Part shown: piece by piece, positions 12,385 through 40,045 of the stretch
Numbering within the stretch: the stretch's first letter is position 1
Layout: each line of letters opens with the position of its first letter
Source of the DNA: Eonycteris spelaea
Lineage: Eukaryota; Chordata; Mammalia; Chiroptera; Pteropodidae
Direction of reading: 5' to 3'
Length of the DNA stretch: 64,000 bases
NCBI GenBank assembly: GCA_003508835.1
Contig: PUFA01000081.1
Span: 7,936,001 to 8,000,000, forward strand
The notes under the pieces: model-generated
Databases searched by the model: none
What the model saw: the letters and a program-made list of their open reading frames with translations, nothing else
What the model was told of the DNA's origin: nothing
Position numbers and translations under genes: made by a program

Positions 12385-12590
12385 TCACTGAGCCAGGCAG
12401 TCTTTCACACACTTTACACGCATGATCTCATTTAATCTTTGCCACAACCTTTGGAGAGAAGTGTTAATATTATACTCCCATTTTACAGGTAAGGATCAAA
12501 GAGGGGAAGTAACTCGCTCAGCATTAGTAAGTGTCAGAGGGAGCTGAGATCTGATTTAGCACTGGGTAGACTTGCCTTGCAAGTCAGAGT
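12385..12590 (-). repeat. MIR SINE, antisense
   Basis: 'ATGATCTCATTTAATCTTTG', 'CCATTTTACAGGTAAGGATC' and 'GGGGAAGTAACTCGCTCAGC' lie in antisense MIR order. Confidence 0.8.
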
Positions 12591-12789
12591 GTCTTCTCAA
12601 TCTGAATCCTTGACGAAGCATCAATCATGTTAATTATATTAATTCATGGTTTTTATGTCATTTATCTTCATATATTGCACATGTTCTAAAAGGAAAACTC
12701 GACATAGGTGGCTCTTCTGGATACATTTTCCCATGTTCTGGAGGACACATGTATGTCTTCCTCGTGGTGAGTTCTTCAGAGCAGCCACC

Positions 12790-13095
12790 ATCTCTGATCC
12801 GGCCAAGCTTGGCACGAGAGTGCTCACATACTCATGGAAAAGTCGACGGAATAAACCTCCCGAATAAACCTCCCGGTGACCAAGAACTCCCCTCCTCCAA
12901 ACTTCCGACCGTCCTACCTGCCTTTGTGTGGATGTTGAATGGTTACTTCAAAGGACATACGCACTAAGTTTCACCCTGTAAAACCATGCTGTCATTGCGC
13001 CTGCTTTCGGGGTGTGAACCAGAGCTGCGCCTGGCTCGCTCTCTCGCTCTTGTTCTTTCTCTCTCCCCGAATAGTGTTGGGTGATCCCGAGGCCC
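12790..13095. promoter_or_regulatory. Local CpG cluster, possible regulatory element (weak)
   Basis: I count 16 CpG in about 310 bases in a region where CpG is otherwise rare. A 13-bp direct duplication (AATAAACCTCCCG, 12850-12876) lies inside. There is no recognised repeat, no TATA-initiator pair and no open frame of note. It might be an alternative promoter, an enhancer or a young insertion. Confidence 0.25.
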
Positions 13096-14868
13096 AGTGC
13101 ACAGCACCACTTTAAAAAACCTGGTAGATTTTGGAGTTTGCTTTGAGTCTCCATGATAATCAACAAGTAAACACAGAGTGGAGGCCAGAAGCTGTTCTCA
13201 GAGGCATTCCTGAGAACTTGGTCAAGTGGTGGGAGGGTGTACACAGAGATTCAGTTTGCAGTGAAACTCCTGAGCGGTGTAGGCAAAAACAGGGAATTTA
13301 TTTTGTGACTGTGGGATTGCATTGTAAATTCTGACAGTAGGAATGTAGCCAGTCTTAAGACAGCCTGGAACCACAAAGTAGAATGCTTTCAAAATTCTCC
13401 ATCTTTTGATCTCTCCTTTCCTTCCTCCTCAACAGACCAGCTTTCTCTGCTACTCTGAGTAGAAGGCAGTCAGAAGATAGCTTCCTCAGTGGTAACAATG
13501 CCAGATTCCCAGGGAAGGAGCTTCGCTTGGCTAGCCAGGTCGGGTGACCAGCCCTGGTCCCAGGTGATTGGGTCACTTTAAGTAAACAGGGCAGCCAGAG
13601 CGCAGACAGGTAGATCCTGGGAACAGTTAAAGGTCATTGTTTTCACAGTTAATGACTAGCACCCCACCCATGGGGGTCCACCTTAGCCTCTCCCACCTTC
13701 CTGAGGTGGTTCTCTCCCCTGCATATCCCAAGCCTCCATGATAGACTAGTTGCCTGCCTCCTGCCATTCCTGGTGATTAGAGGCGATCACTCTTCCTGAG
13801 TCTAGAGTCACTTCTGACGGTGCCATGCCCAGGACAGGATCTAGATAGGCGTCCGAGACAAGCCTGTGGGTCATCCTTGAGAACAAGAAGCAGGGTTGGC
13901 AGTAAAGTTTGGATTGTCCGAAGGCGGTCTGGTTCTCCGTGAACTCTAGGAAGAAACAATGGTGTTTGGTAATGGGGACTGCATGCGGGGCCGGAAGGTG
14001 AGTGCACAGCAGACCTGGGACCCCCAGTGGGGCAGAGCTGAGGGGAGGAAGCCATTTGTGACAGGGGCCACACATTGCTTTGGCTCAGCTCCTACATCTG
14101 AGAGCTCACAGTGCTTCACACGTTCCTGTTAGCTCTGAGGGTTCCATAAGTTTATTCTGTTCTTTTATTAATGTAAAAAATCATGTAGGAATTTGGAAAT
14201 ATATTTTATTGACAAATTTTTATAGAAACTTAAAAATAATTCTTGAAATACAGAAAAGCACAAAAAAAAAAACAAAAATCACTTATAAACTAATTACTGG
14301 GAACAGGTTAAGGTATGTCCTTCAGTGTTTTAGTTTAGTTTTTATTTTTATTTTTTTTTAATTAACAGATTTGGAGAGGGGGAGGCAAAAATAGGATCAT
14401 ACTAAGTAAATTGTATTGAAACCTGCTTTTCTCATTCTACAAAACAAGGAGAGTTCTCCCATGTTCTTACATGGTCTTTCTCAGTATTTCTGCAAGGTTG
14501 GCTGGAGGATACAGAAAAATGTCAGCTGCAATCCTTGGCTCCCAGTGGGGCCCTGAGGAGCTGCAGCCCCTCTGTGATTTATCTTTTCCTGCTGATAAAA
14601 TTATGGAACGTCTTCCTCACGGTGCCCTCATGCCCACCCCCACAGTTGTCTTGAGGGCAGTGGGCCCCACTCCTGCATGTCTCCAGCATCCCATAGGCCA
14701 GGCACGCTGCATGGACTTGCTGAAGTCACCCTGGCCGGGTGGCTCCAAGGGACTTATATACAGCCCCGGTGCTGGCAGGCTTTCTGCACACCTGCTGCTC
14801 TCTGCCCAGGGCTGCCCATTGATGCCATCTGCCACGTCACCATCCCTTCTTTCCTCTGCTTTGCAGGT

Positions 14869-14931
14869 TGTCACCCACGGGTTGCAGAGGGGACTGTTCT
14901 GCAGCTGAGCCACCACAGAAAATCATCAGGT
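14869..14931 (+). other. Possible non-coding SLC6A1 exon (weak)
   Basis: A 63-base segment bounded by a strong pyrimidine tract ending CTTTGCAG and by CATCAG|GTAACA. It carries no ATG and sits 1.2 kb before the coding exon. SLC6A1 does have non-coding 5' exons in other mammals. This is inferred from the splice sites alone, without transcript or conservation evidence. Confidence 0.25.
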
Positions 14932-14989
14932 AACAACAACCAAAATCATAACCATTTATGCAGTTCTTTTTCTGCATAAACTGGTCAGG

Positions 14990-15180
14990 TGAAAAGCACT
15001 CGCACAGCCATTAAAGTTCATTTTTGCCACAATTCTACAAGCCAGATAGCGTTACCCCCATTATATAGATGGGGAAACTGAGGCTAGAGCAATGAAGAGT
15101 AGTACTTTGGGTCATTCGGCTGGTAAAAGGAAGACTAGAGATTTGAACCCAGGACTGGGCTTAGTCCAGTACCACACCTC
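14990..15180 (-). repeat. MIR SINE, antisense
   Basis: 'CCCCCATTATATAGATGGGG' followed by AAACTGAGGC, and then 'GATTTGAACCCAGGACTGG', lie in antisense MIR order. Confidence 0.8.
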
Positions 15181-15274
15181 ACTACCTCTGGAACTAGAGG
15201 TGAGAAGGATGCAGTTTAGTCATCTGGGGTGACTAAAGGTCAGAGAGGTCATCTAAGCCAGTGGTCCTTCCTCA

Positions 15275-15450
15275 CCTGAGGGCTGGGGCTGGGCTTCTGG
15301 CATGAGAATCTCCTTTCGAGAATTTGTTAAAAGTATAGGTTTCAGGCTCCTCTAGAGATTCTCATTTGGCACATCTGGGGTGGGCCCGGGAATGTGTCTT
15401 TATTGAGCTTCCTAAATGACTTGGGAACATAGCCAGGCTTGGGAACTGCT
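15275..15450. mobile_element. MER5/MER20-like hAT-Charlie relic
   Basis: 'GGCATGAGAATCTCCTTTCG', 'TAGAGATTCTCATTTGGCAC' and a terminal 'CCAGGCTTGGGAACTGCTGA' resemble this family. Confidence 0.6.
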
Positions 15451-15464
15451 GATGAAATAGCAAC

Positions 15465-15650
15465 AACTCCTCACCATTTGCCAGGCAGAGAGTGCCACAC
15501 TGAATAAGTGAAGAGCAACAACCTGATGAGGGATATACTGTTCTCTTCAGTGTGAAGAATAGGAAGAGGGAGACCCAGAGAGATTAAGAAGTTTACTCAA
15601 AGTCACACAGTTTGAAAGTGAAGAGGACTTTGATCGTGGTCAGAGTCTGT
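15465..15650 (-). repeat. MIR SINE, antisense
   Basis: 'CCAGAGAGATTAAGAAGTTT' and 'CTCAAAGTCACACAGTTTGA' are typical. The 5' half is degraded. Confidence 0.65.
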
Positions 15651-16107
15651 GCTCATACACTGCCTTCACCCACCACCTGCAGCCAGGACACCTCCATATT
15701 CAGCTCATGTTCAGAGCCACCGTAGCTTACCCTGCCGTAGCTTTTAAGGCGTCAGGGAATGGAAATGTCCTGCCGCATCCAGGGACAAAGACTAGGTGCA
15801 CCTCGTATTTCTGTTTGCAAATTTAGTCACCTCGTGTTTCTCCTCTGAGGGAGATACATAACGGAGGCCACATGACAGACATGGCCAGAACTGACGCTAG
15901 TCCAGGACACAACAGACCACATCCTCACATGCGGTCTTTGGAAACAAAAGGCACCTCTCTTCGTAGAGGAGCCGGTGGGAGGAAGAGGGCTTATGGGAGA
16001 GCTTTCTTGGGCCCTTAGTTTTTCTGTAGGTTATTTCTTTTTGTTATTTTGGGGAAACTCCAGAATATTGTCCCCCTTATTGCCTGTCGCCTACCCCTCT
16101 GTTCTAG

Positions 16108-16199
16108 GGTGACCTTGAGCCGCAAAACTGCTGTCCACGTGGACTGGGGCTGACAGCGCACGTCCATCTGCCAGGACCTCTGTGTCCAAACTCCGAGAC
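16108..16199 (+). other. SLC6A1: 5'UTR part of the SLC6A1 start-codon exon
   Basis: A pyrimidine-rich tract followed by TTCTAG ends at 16107, a good splice acceptor, so the exon begins near 16108. The 92 bases before the ATG contain no upstream ATG. An in-frame GTG lies 18 bases upstream but is an unlikely start. The acceptor implies at least one non-coding exon further upstream, which agrees with SLC6A1 in other mammals. Confidence 0.8.
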
Positions 16200-31996
<15,797 letters not shown>

Positions 31997-33010
31997 GAGT
32001 GCGGGGCGGCTCACCGACCCCACATTCTCACCCCACCCAACCTGGCTGAACATGAACACCACTTGATGTCTGAAGATATCGTCTATCTCAACCTACCTCG
32101 AGTGGCGAGTCCAGACATCATCACCATGCAGAAAGGGGAGATGGGGGACCATCTCGCCCCTAGTGAGCCCCGCTGTGGGCAAAGGTACCCGATGGCTTCG
32201 GCACCCACAGGCTGGTGACCTTTTTAATGCGGGCCCCTTAAGCATAAAGCATTCAGCATTTGTTACTGCCACGGTAGATCATTTTTATCCAGCCAGAAAG
32301 TGTGACGCAATGAGGCTGCACCCTCCTGGCTTTTAGTCGTTTTTCCTGACTGTTCTCTTACTGCCAAAACCCATGACTGTTATCTTGGACTTTGCAGGAG
32401 TTCGTTTCTGTTGGAACGATGCTCTGTACACGTGAAAAGGGCATTTTGTATAACAGGGATTTCCAGGGAGAGCTCACTCTTAAGCAGCAGGAAGCCAGCA
32501 GAGCTCTTTCATTTTTTGGTGTTCTCCTTCCGGAGGCAGCTTGACTTTAAAACAAGCCCCAAGGACCTCAGTCAGCATTCCCAGAACTGCTTCTCAAGCA
32601 ATCTGCCTAGTGTCCTTTTTCCCTGCCACAGGCTGAGTTAGCATCTCTGTGGCTAAGCTTTCCCGCCCCTTCCTCATCAGGCCGTTCTGATTGCACCTGG
32701 TCCAAAAGTAATCTTCCAGTTCGTCCCTGCTCTGCTCCACACAAGCACAACTGATGTTTCTATCGCCATTCCAGGGTGCCTGAGGTCCAGCTGGGGGCAG
32801 TCCTAATCGGCGCCCCAGTTCCTCTTAGGCTGCCCAGTTTTGCAGAGCACAGAACAGTTGCAGAGGAAATTAAGGTGAAGTCCTATTCCTGAGTCAAAAT
32901 GGATCTAGTTACATTTCTTAAACTATCTCCCTCACTGCCACCCCATTCAAAGTTGCTGCCTTCTCACCTTCTCTGAAATTCCTCAGCGGGAATCCCCTCA
33001 CTGCCACTAA

Positions 33011-33016
33011 AATAAA
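33011..33016 (+). terminator. SLC6A1: Possible internal poly(A) signal in the SLC6A1 3'UTR
   Basis: AATAAA about 1 kb into the 3'UTR. It could give a shorter transcript, but the downstream region has no strong GT/T-rich element, so use is uncertain. Confidence 0.3.
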
Positions 33017-34218
33017 CCCAGCCCACTAACTGAGGAGCTAGTGTTAATCCAGTACCCCGCCCCCCAAAAAATGCTTCATAGATTAAAACTGCTTCCCTGG
33101 AAAGTAGTTTTTATTCCTGTCCAGCATGGGCTCCGTGATGGTGGTGACAAATCAGATGAAGACAGTTCCTTGCAAGCCCCTGTAACTCAGTGTTTCTCAT
33201 TTACCAGGAAGATGGGTTCCCATGTAGCAAATCGTATGTTGTGCCCTGTAGCTCCTTAGCTAGTTAGCTCACAAACTGTGTTTTACAACTAATCCTTAAT
33301 GACTATGGTAAATAACTGTGACTGTGGGTTTTTTAATCTCTTGTCATTCTCATCTGAAAGTGACCAGTGACCAGCATACCAGTTCTTGCAATAAGATATT
33401 ACCCTCAGAATATTAAGCACATTATTGTAGAGAAAACAAAAAGTACTTGTACACATATAAATACACACACACACACAGGTATACTTATCCTCACATGTGG
33501 TATATAGGGTCTCGTTTGATATTGTGTAGGAAATCTAAAACCTTTTCCTGAGGTCATCTGTAAAATAGTCTCATTGCTAAGGCATCCCAAATGCCAACTG
33601 GTGAATCCTTGATCAAATGAATTTGTATTGTTAAAGTGTAGGGTTAGACTGAAAGAAACCCCTCACTGTGTCTCATGGTCTCACTCCCCATCCATGGGAA
33701 GGTCAGGAAGACTTCTCACTTCCTCTTTGTTCTTCAATGTGAAATGAAGACCAAGTCTTTCCAAGACAAATGCAGTGTATTTAATGTTTGTAAGCAAATC
33801 TAAGTGAGGTGTTTGGCAAGAAATCCCCTAACTGATTTCCATCCAAACCTACTTATATAGCGCAATATTATGTGTCGTATAATTACAGTGAGAACTGTGA
33901 ATATGTGTAACTTTTTTTAGTATTTACCCTGAGGGGAAAAGATATTGTATTATCATATATGCTTTTTTTTGCAATAAGGATTTATTCTCAGAATACCAAG
34001 TAAATCTATCTCTATATAAAAAAATATATGTAATATAAACATATTCAAACTATATACAGAGCCTGTTTAAAAAAATTACAGTATTATTTAGTAAAATTAT
34101 CTGTTCTATGGACCAAATGTAAAATATTTATAAATGAAGATGCATTTTAAATGTCTATAAATGGTGTCATAACTAGAGCACGGATGTTATGTACATTTCT
34201 AAGAATTTAGAGAAAAAT

Positions 34219-34224
34219 AATAAA
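34219..34224 (+). terminator. SLC6A1: Poly(A) signal, main SLC6A1 3' end
   Basis: Canonical AATAAA in a setting that closely resembles the end of the human SLC6A1 mRNA. A T-rich stretch follows within 40 bases. Cleavage is expected 15-25 bases downstream. Confidence 0.8.
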
Positions 34225-34559
34225 GGATCTATGATATACACAGCAGACTTTCAATTCTTTGGGGTGGGTGAACAATAGCCTCTTTCATCAGAACAACAAC
34301 ACATACACACAATACTATTTTTCCCCAACAGAGAAAGAGATATGGGCTCAAAATCTAGCAAGACAGAGCTGGACTTCCAAAAGCCTTGAAATGTGTGGAT
34401 AGAAACTTACTGTGGGCTGTATAAAGGAGGTATTTTCACTGTTCTAAAAAACTCTAATGTGGTCAACTAAATAAAGGTCTAAAACTAGGATAATAGGAGC
34501 ACATTTAGTTAACAAGGACATTCATTCACTCATCGATTCATTCCTCAAAATATTTTTTA

Positions 34560-34680
34560 AATTGTTTTAATTTTATTTTTTAAAATCTAATTTAGAAAAA
34601 TTTGAGTTCTATAGAGAAGTCGTAAAAATGGCTCAATGGACACCTGGATTCACCAGCTGTTGACATGGTGACACTTTAAC
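34560..34680 (-). mobile_element. Small L1-like fragment, antisense
   Basis: AT-rich block with 'GAGTTCTATAGAGAAGTCGT' and 'CACCTGGATTCACCAGC', similar to reversed L1 3' sequence. The match is weak. Confidence 0.35.
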
Positions 34681-35922
34681 TCTATCAGTCAAAATTCAGT
34701 CTGGAAAGTAGAATCACAATGAGTGTTAGGGAATAGGGATTTAGTACAGAAATAAGACCCTATACAACTGTGGTAGAAGTTAGGGAGTAAGGATCTGAGA
34801 GTTGGGGGATCAGAGCTAAATCGCTACCAGCCTGAGCAGAAGAGGTATTTTTAACATGTGTGTCCCCCACAGTTCCTTGCTGCCCCTTTTGCTTATTACA
34901 TTCTTGATGCCCCATGAGCAAAGAATTCCAGTGGACCCAGAATGCATGAGTGTTGAGTGAGATTAAAAGCCAGCATAAGGTAAGTATATATGTCTACAAC
35001 TGAGTAACCCTGAGAGCCACACTCTCTATTCAAACTAGAACTTGCTTCCAAAGCAGAAAGAAGTCAGTGGTGTTCTAAGAAACACCCAACACCCAAGGAA
35101 CCCATCATATTCTTTCTTACTCAAGTTACTTTCCTGTATTAGCCAACCACTGACGATGAAAATGATGGCCATAGAAGGAAAGGGAAAGATATGGTAACCC
35201 ATACTTTCTTTTCCGTTTTCATCAGTAAACTGAAGATACTAAGTGTTGGCAGAATGTGTGCATATCAAGAAGTGAAATAGAAACAACTCAGTTTTGAGCA
35301 GGTTTCTACTGTTCTTGTAAGAATGAAATGCATATGCATGTACAGCTTCGAAATACATATTGTATAATTCACATATGAATTTAATGATCTTGCATTTGCA
35401 TACTACAAAGATGAACAGTAAAATTTATGCTAAAGATTTAGATTTCAAGTTTTTCTTTACTTAGGATGACATTAAATAGCAAATTAAAAACGCCATGACT
35501 AGTCGAGAACATAGAAAAGGAAAAGTCTTATATTTAGTACTTTTAACAACACTTCTTTCCTGCTCTTTGCACAAGGGGCCCTGCATTTTCCTTTTGAATT
35601 GAAACCTGAAAATTAAGTGGCTGGCCCTGAGGGAAGTCTAGGGCAGGCTGTTGCCTCTGCATAGCTTCTACCTCTGGATGTCTGGTGGCTGTGACCTGAG
35701 GCCACTGGTCAGCAGGGCACTGAGCAGGGGAGAGCAAGGATAAGCCAGACCCCTTCCCCACCTCTGGGAGCATGCAGGTGTCTCCCTGCAACCAATCCTG
35801 AAGACCCTCTCCTCCCCACCCACCAATACTTCTCTCATCTCTGAATTAAGAGTAGAAAAAGGGCTCTCTGTCTACCACTGTTTGCTCTCCTGAGAAACAG
35901 CCAGAATTTTATTATGGTCATT

Positions 35923-35940
35923 AAAAAAAAAAAAAAAAAA
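35923..35940 (+). repeat. Poly(A) run
   Basis: About 18 consecutive A bases. No retroposed body could be recognised before it. Confidence 0.95.
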
Positions 35941-36344
35941 GACCTTCTCCCTCAGGAGAGCAGACAAAGCGTTCAATTAAGGGAGCCATCTCCTAGGGGA
36001 GAGGCTCCAGGGTTTCTCAGCATTCCTTTCTCTGCCTACTTCTCCTTCCCTCTGACTTCTCCACAGCTGGCTAGCTGCAGCCCTTCGGGCCCTTCTTCCC
36101 TAAACCATAAGCACTAAAGCACACACAGAAGAAAAGGAAGTGTGAAGTGTGAAACTCACCTGTCACATATGGCCGGATGATTTCCTTGGCCCACCCTCTC
36201 TGCCCTTACACCAAGGTGACTTTCCAGGCTCCTTTCTAGCTTTTGTCTTCAGCCGTTCAGAGGTAAGAGGGAAACAGGTCAGAGGGTTCGGAGTTGGGAA
36301 GAATCTGAAAGGTCATCTGGTTGTATTTGAAGTTTGAACTGTTT

Positions 36345-36500
36345 CTCCAACTGCAATGTGCATACAGGTCCCCTGAAGGGTCTTGTCAGAATGCAGATTC
36401 TGATTCAATAGTCTAGGGTGGGGGGAGCTTGAGATTCTGCATTTCTAATAAGCTCTCAGATATTGCTGCGGGGCCTTCACTCACACTTTGCAAAGCAAGA
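36345..36500. mobile_element. MER5/MER20-like hAT-Charlie relic
   Basis: 'ATGCAGATTCTGATTCAATA' with GTCTAGGGTGGGG, then 'TTCTGCATTTCTAATAAGCT', is typical for this DNA-transposon group. Confidence 0.65.
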
Positions 36501-36849
36501 ATCTAAGGAAAAGCCACCAGCCTTTTCTTAAATACAGAGGCTTGCCACCTCCTTAGGAAACATAGAAACTCTAACTCGAATTGTCTTAAACATAAAAGAG
36601 AGTTTGTTGACGCATAAAAAAATCAGAGTAATGGCTTTAAGCATAGCCGGATCCAGATGCTCAAAAGACAGCATCAGGAATCATTCCCTCTCCACCTCTC
36701 AGCTCTGCTTTTCTCTTCCTTGGTTTCACCCTCGAATTGTTTCTACTTTAATGAAGGAGGACAAAAAGGCTTCCAACAGCTTCAGATTTGCATTCTGCCA
36801 GACGGGCAATAAAGTGAGATTTATTTTTCTTTGTTTCATTTTGATTTAT

Positions 36850-37364
36850 ATTTTTTCAGTTTACTGAGATATAATTGACATACGTCACTGTATAAGCTTA
36901 AGGTGTACAGTATAATGGTTTGACTTACGTTACTGTAATAAGTTTAGTTAGCATTCATCACCTTATATAGATACAATAAAAAAGCAAAACAAGGAAAAAA
37001 ATTCTTCTAATGAGAACTACCCCTAAACAACTTTTATATGTATCATACAGCAGTGTTGACTGTAGTCATCACGTTATACATTGCATCCCTGGCACTTTTC
37101 TGTCTTATAAGTGGAAGTTTGTGTCTTTTGATCACCTTCCTTGAAGTCCCCCTCCGCCCACCCCTACCTTGGGCAACCACAAATCTGATTTCTTTCTCTA
37201 TGAGTCTGTTTTTTGTTTTTGTCTTTTTCTTTAGATTCCACATATAAGTGAGATCATATAGCATTTGTCCTTCTCTGGTTTATTTCCCTTAGCATAATGC
37301 CCTCAAGGTCCATCATGTTGTCGCAAACAAGATTTCTTCACTTTTTATGGTTGAATAATATATA

Positions 37365-37401
<37 letters not shown>

Positions 37402-37455
37402 ATACATATATAAAATCTCACAATTTCTTTATCCTTTTATCCTTCGATGGACATA
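36850..37455 (-). mobile_element. L1 3' region, antisense, with an internal (TG)n
   Basis: 'TTTACTGAGATATAATTGAC', 'AAGGTGTACAGTATAATGGT', 'CAACCACAAATCTGATTTCT', 'GATCATATAGCATTTGTCCT' and 'TTATGGTTGAATAATATATA' are in reversed L1 order. The (TG)n run at 37369-37398 has grown in the place where L1 copies read 'ATTCCATTGTATATATAC'. Confidence 0.8.
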
Positions 37456-37854
37456 AAGTGAGATTCTGACTGGTCAGGCATGGGTCACCTGGCCACTGCT
37501 GAGCTGGGGAATGGGTCATTTGTACCCAATCACATGAATTTGCATATTTGGGGAGATGTGGGTTCCCAAAGGAAAGATGGGAAATAGATGCTGTGGAGGC
37601 AAACACAGCAGGGGCCACTTGGAAGCCACTGTCTCTTCAAATAACCCTTTGAAAGTCCTTCTTTGACATGGGTCTCTCAATACTTACACCATTTACTCTA
37701 GTTTTTAGTGCAAGTTCTTTGCGGTGTGAACCAATCAGAAAGGCAAATGGAGAGGAATTGAGTGTGTCTGAGGTGGGTTTAGACAGTCCAGGTTGGGGCT
37801 ATTACTGGGTAGATGCAGAGGTGGAAGTCAGGACCACTGTTGCCACTCAGTCCA

Positions 37855-38215
37855 GACCACCATCATCCCTCAACTGGATCACTGTCCAAACTCCTTGACT
37901 GGTCTCTCGCCACATCTTGCCCCCTATAATCCACTCTGCAACAATAGGCAGAGTGATCTCTCAAAACATAAATATAGTCATGTCATTTCTTTGCTTAAAA
38001 TCCTCCAGTAGCTCCTCCTACCAAATTTAGAAAAAGTTCCATCTCCCTACTCTGACCTGTTGTGTTCTTCAGGATCTGACCACTGTCCAACTTTCTGGCT
38101 TAAATGCGTTCCATTCATTCCCTCATTCACAGCACTTGGCCATCTCTCTGTCACTTCAGCCCTCCAACCTTGTTCCTGCTACAGGACTTTTACATTCACT
38201 GTTCCCTAAGCTTGG
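37855..38215 (+). mobile_element. L2 LINE 3' region, first part, sense
   Basis: 'GCAGAGTGATCTCTCAAAAC', 'CATGTCATTTCTTTGCTTAA' and 'ATCCTCCAGTAGCTCCTCCT' are L2 landmarks. The element appears to continue after about 290 unrelated or reversed-L2-like bases. Confidence 0.75.
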
Positions 38216-38504
38216 GACATTGCCCAGGGGGCTGCAGGGTCACCAAGGAGGCACTTGCTTCAGCCTGGGAGGATGGGGCTAACTTGCTAGGGGAGGAGTC
38301 ACATAAACTGAGAACTGAAGAATGACAGCCATGGAACGTGGGTCTAACTACGGACGGTCCCAGCCTGCCCAAAAATGAAGGATGAGGAAGAGTCAGTGAG
38401 AGGGACAGAGGGGCAGAATAAGCAAAGACCCAGGGCCTTGGAACACAGAGGCATAGACAGAAAAGCACTTGCAGTTCTGTATTAGGAGTGCCAGGGACAC
38501 TTTC

Positions 38505-38860
38505 TACCTCTGGTCAGCTCTTCTGGATAGCCTCAAGCCTGGTCCTTTCTCCTCATTCAGGTCTCCGTTCACGTGTTGTCTTCTCCCAGAGGCCTTTTCT
38601 GACCACCCTACTTAAAATAACACCCTCTTCTGTCTCTCTCTGTCCCCTAATTCCCCTTTATTTTTCTTATTTCAGTGCTTATATGTTTATTAATTTATTG
38701 TCTGCCTCCTTCCACTATAAAGGAAGCTCCAGGAGGATAGAAACTTTTCTTAGTTCACTGCTGTGTTTTAAATGCCCAGAACAGTGCTTTACACACAGTA
38801 AGAGCTCAATAAATACATCAATGAATGAATGAATGAGTGAATGAATGAATATGAATGGAC
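38505..38860 (+). mobile_element. L2 LINE 3' end with GAAT tail, sense
   Basis: 'CTCCCAGAGGCCTTTTCTGA', 'TTAATTTATTGTCTGCCTCC' and 'AGTAAGAGCTCAATAAATAC', ending in a (TGAA)n tail at 38817-38858, as at genuine L2 3' ends. Confidence 0.85.
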
Positions 38861-38879
38861 AGAGAATGACAGTGTAACA

Positions 38880-39065
38880 GCCATTAAGGTCTCTGGTTTC
38901 TGGGTCAGACAGCCCTGGATGTGAGTTCTGGCTCTTGTAGCTCACTCTCCATGCATCTCTGAACAGCTACTTTGTGCCTAAGTTTCCTTGAAAAATTGTG
39001 GTTAAAGTGAAGTGAGTTAAAACAAGAAAAGCACAAAGCACTGTGCTGGGCCCAAGATGAGCACA
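38880..39065 (+). repeat. MIR SINE, sense
   Basis: 'GTTTCTGGGTCAGACAGCCC' and 'GCACTGTGCTGGGCCCAAGA' with degraded core blocks between. Confidence 0.55.
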
Positions 39066-39900
39066 CAAAAAGTAGCGAGTGTTATTATAGCAATGGTGCC
39101 TGAGATTTTCCAGACAAAAACAAAGCAAAGTAGCATTTTGGGAACCCAGCTCACCCTGATGATGGGTAATTACCTGATTTCTCTGGGTTGTGTGTCATAT
39201 GGAAAAAGAGATTCTGGACACCCTCGTGGTCTCTCCAGGGACCCTCACAGGTCCAGGGCCTCAGGTGGGGTCTGTATCTCCAACAGCTCACAAAATATTT
39301 GGCTGCAGACTTTGCATTTCTCCTCATTAAAAAGAAAGCCATACAGATTGCTTTGAGAAGGAAACTTTCAGGTGGGCTGATCACAACCCTAGATCAAGTT
39401 AGTAGAAAAGATCATGAAAGTATCCCACAGTCTTGAAGCTCAAATTGTCTGCGTATCTCTCTTTTCTTCAGATAAACTCACAGCAGTGCAACTACTAAAT
39501 CAATTTTTAAGGCTGTGCATTTTTAGGGCCACTCATACCAAGTGCTGAATTATCTTCCAGGAAAATTATGCCCATTTTCATTCCCCCACAGAAGTATGGA
39601 TGCTGATAATGCCCCACACCCTTTCCAAAACCAGGTCTTGTTATTTCCAAAATCATTTCCAATTTCACAGCCAAAGACATCTTGATATTGAACTTATATT
39701 TCTTTGAATTTTACTGACGTTGGTCTTTTTTTTCCATGTGTTTCTGGCCTTTGGTATTTATTTTGTGTATTTACAGCTCATGGATATTTTGTTTTATACC
39801 TGTCTTATTTGTTTCGGAGTTTTTTAAAAAATATATATTGAAGTTATTAGCACATTATCCTATGCTGAAAATACACACCAATTATAGGCAGTCAAATCAG

Positions 39901-40045
39901 ATGATGTAGATGTAGATATAGGTGTAGATGTAGACGTGTAGGCTGGAGGTGTAGATATAGATGCACATGCTGGTGTAGGTGTAGGTTCAGGTATAGATGT
40001 AGATGTGTAGGTATCAGTGTTGGTGCAGACGTGGCTGTAGATATC
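39901..40045 (+). repeat. Degenerate GTAGAT hexanucleotide array
   Basis: About 140 bases made of GTAGAT, GTAGGT, ATAGAT and close variants, with several interruptions. Confidence 0.85.

Larger units (their letters stand above)
1..16107 (+). other. Non-coding sequence upstream of the start-codon exon, probably SLC6A1 intron
   Basis: No open frame here looks like a conserved protein. The splice acceptor at 16107 means transcription starts upstream, and human SLC6A1 has its first exon more than 20 kb before the ATG. I therefore infer that most of this stretch is intron. It is filled with the repeats listed separately; the unlisted parts show nothing I recognise. Confidence 0.65.
31997..34240 (+). 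other. SLC6A1: SLC6A1 3'UTR
   Basis: About 2.2 kb after the stop with no open frame of note. The first part is GC-balanced. The last 700 bases are AT-rich, with many TTTA/TATA stretches and short A and T runs, as in conserved neuronal 3'UTRs. The end near 34240 is set from the AATAAA at 34219-34224 and agrees with how I remember the end of the human transcript. A short AC run is at about 33464-33478. Confidence 0.85.

Noticed and set aside
16182..16199. Upstream in-frame GTG as an alternative SLC6A1 start
   Set aside because: Mammalian GAT-1 starts at the ATG at 16200, which has a good context. GTG starts are very rare in mammals.
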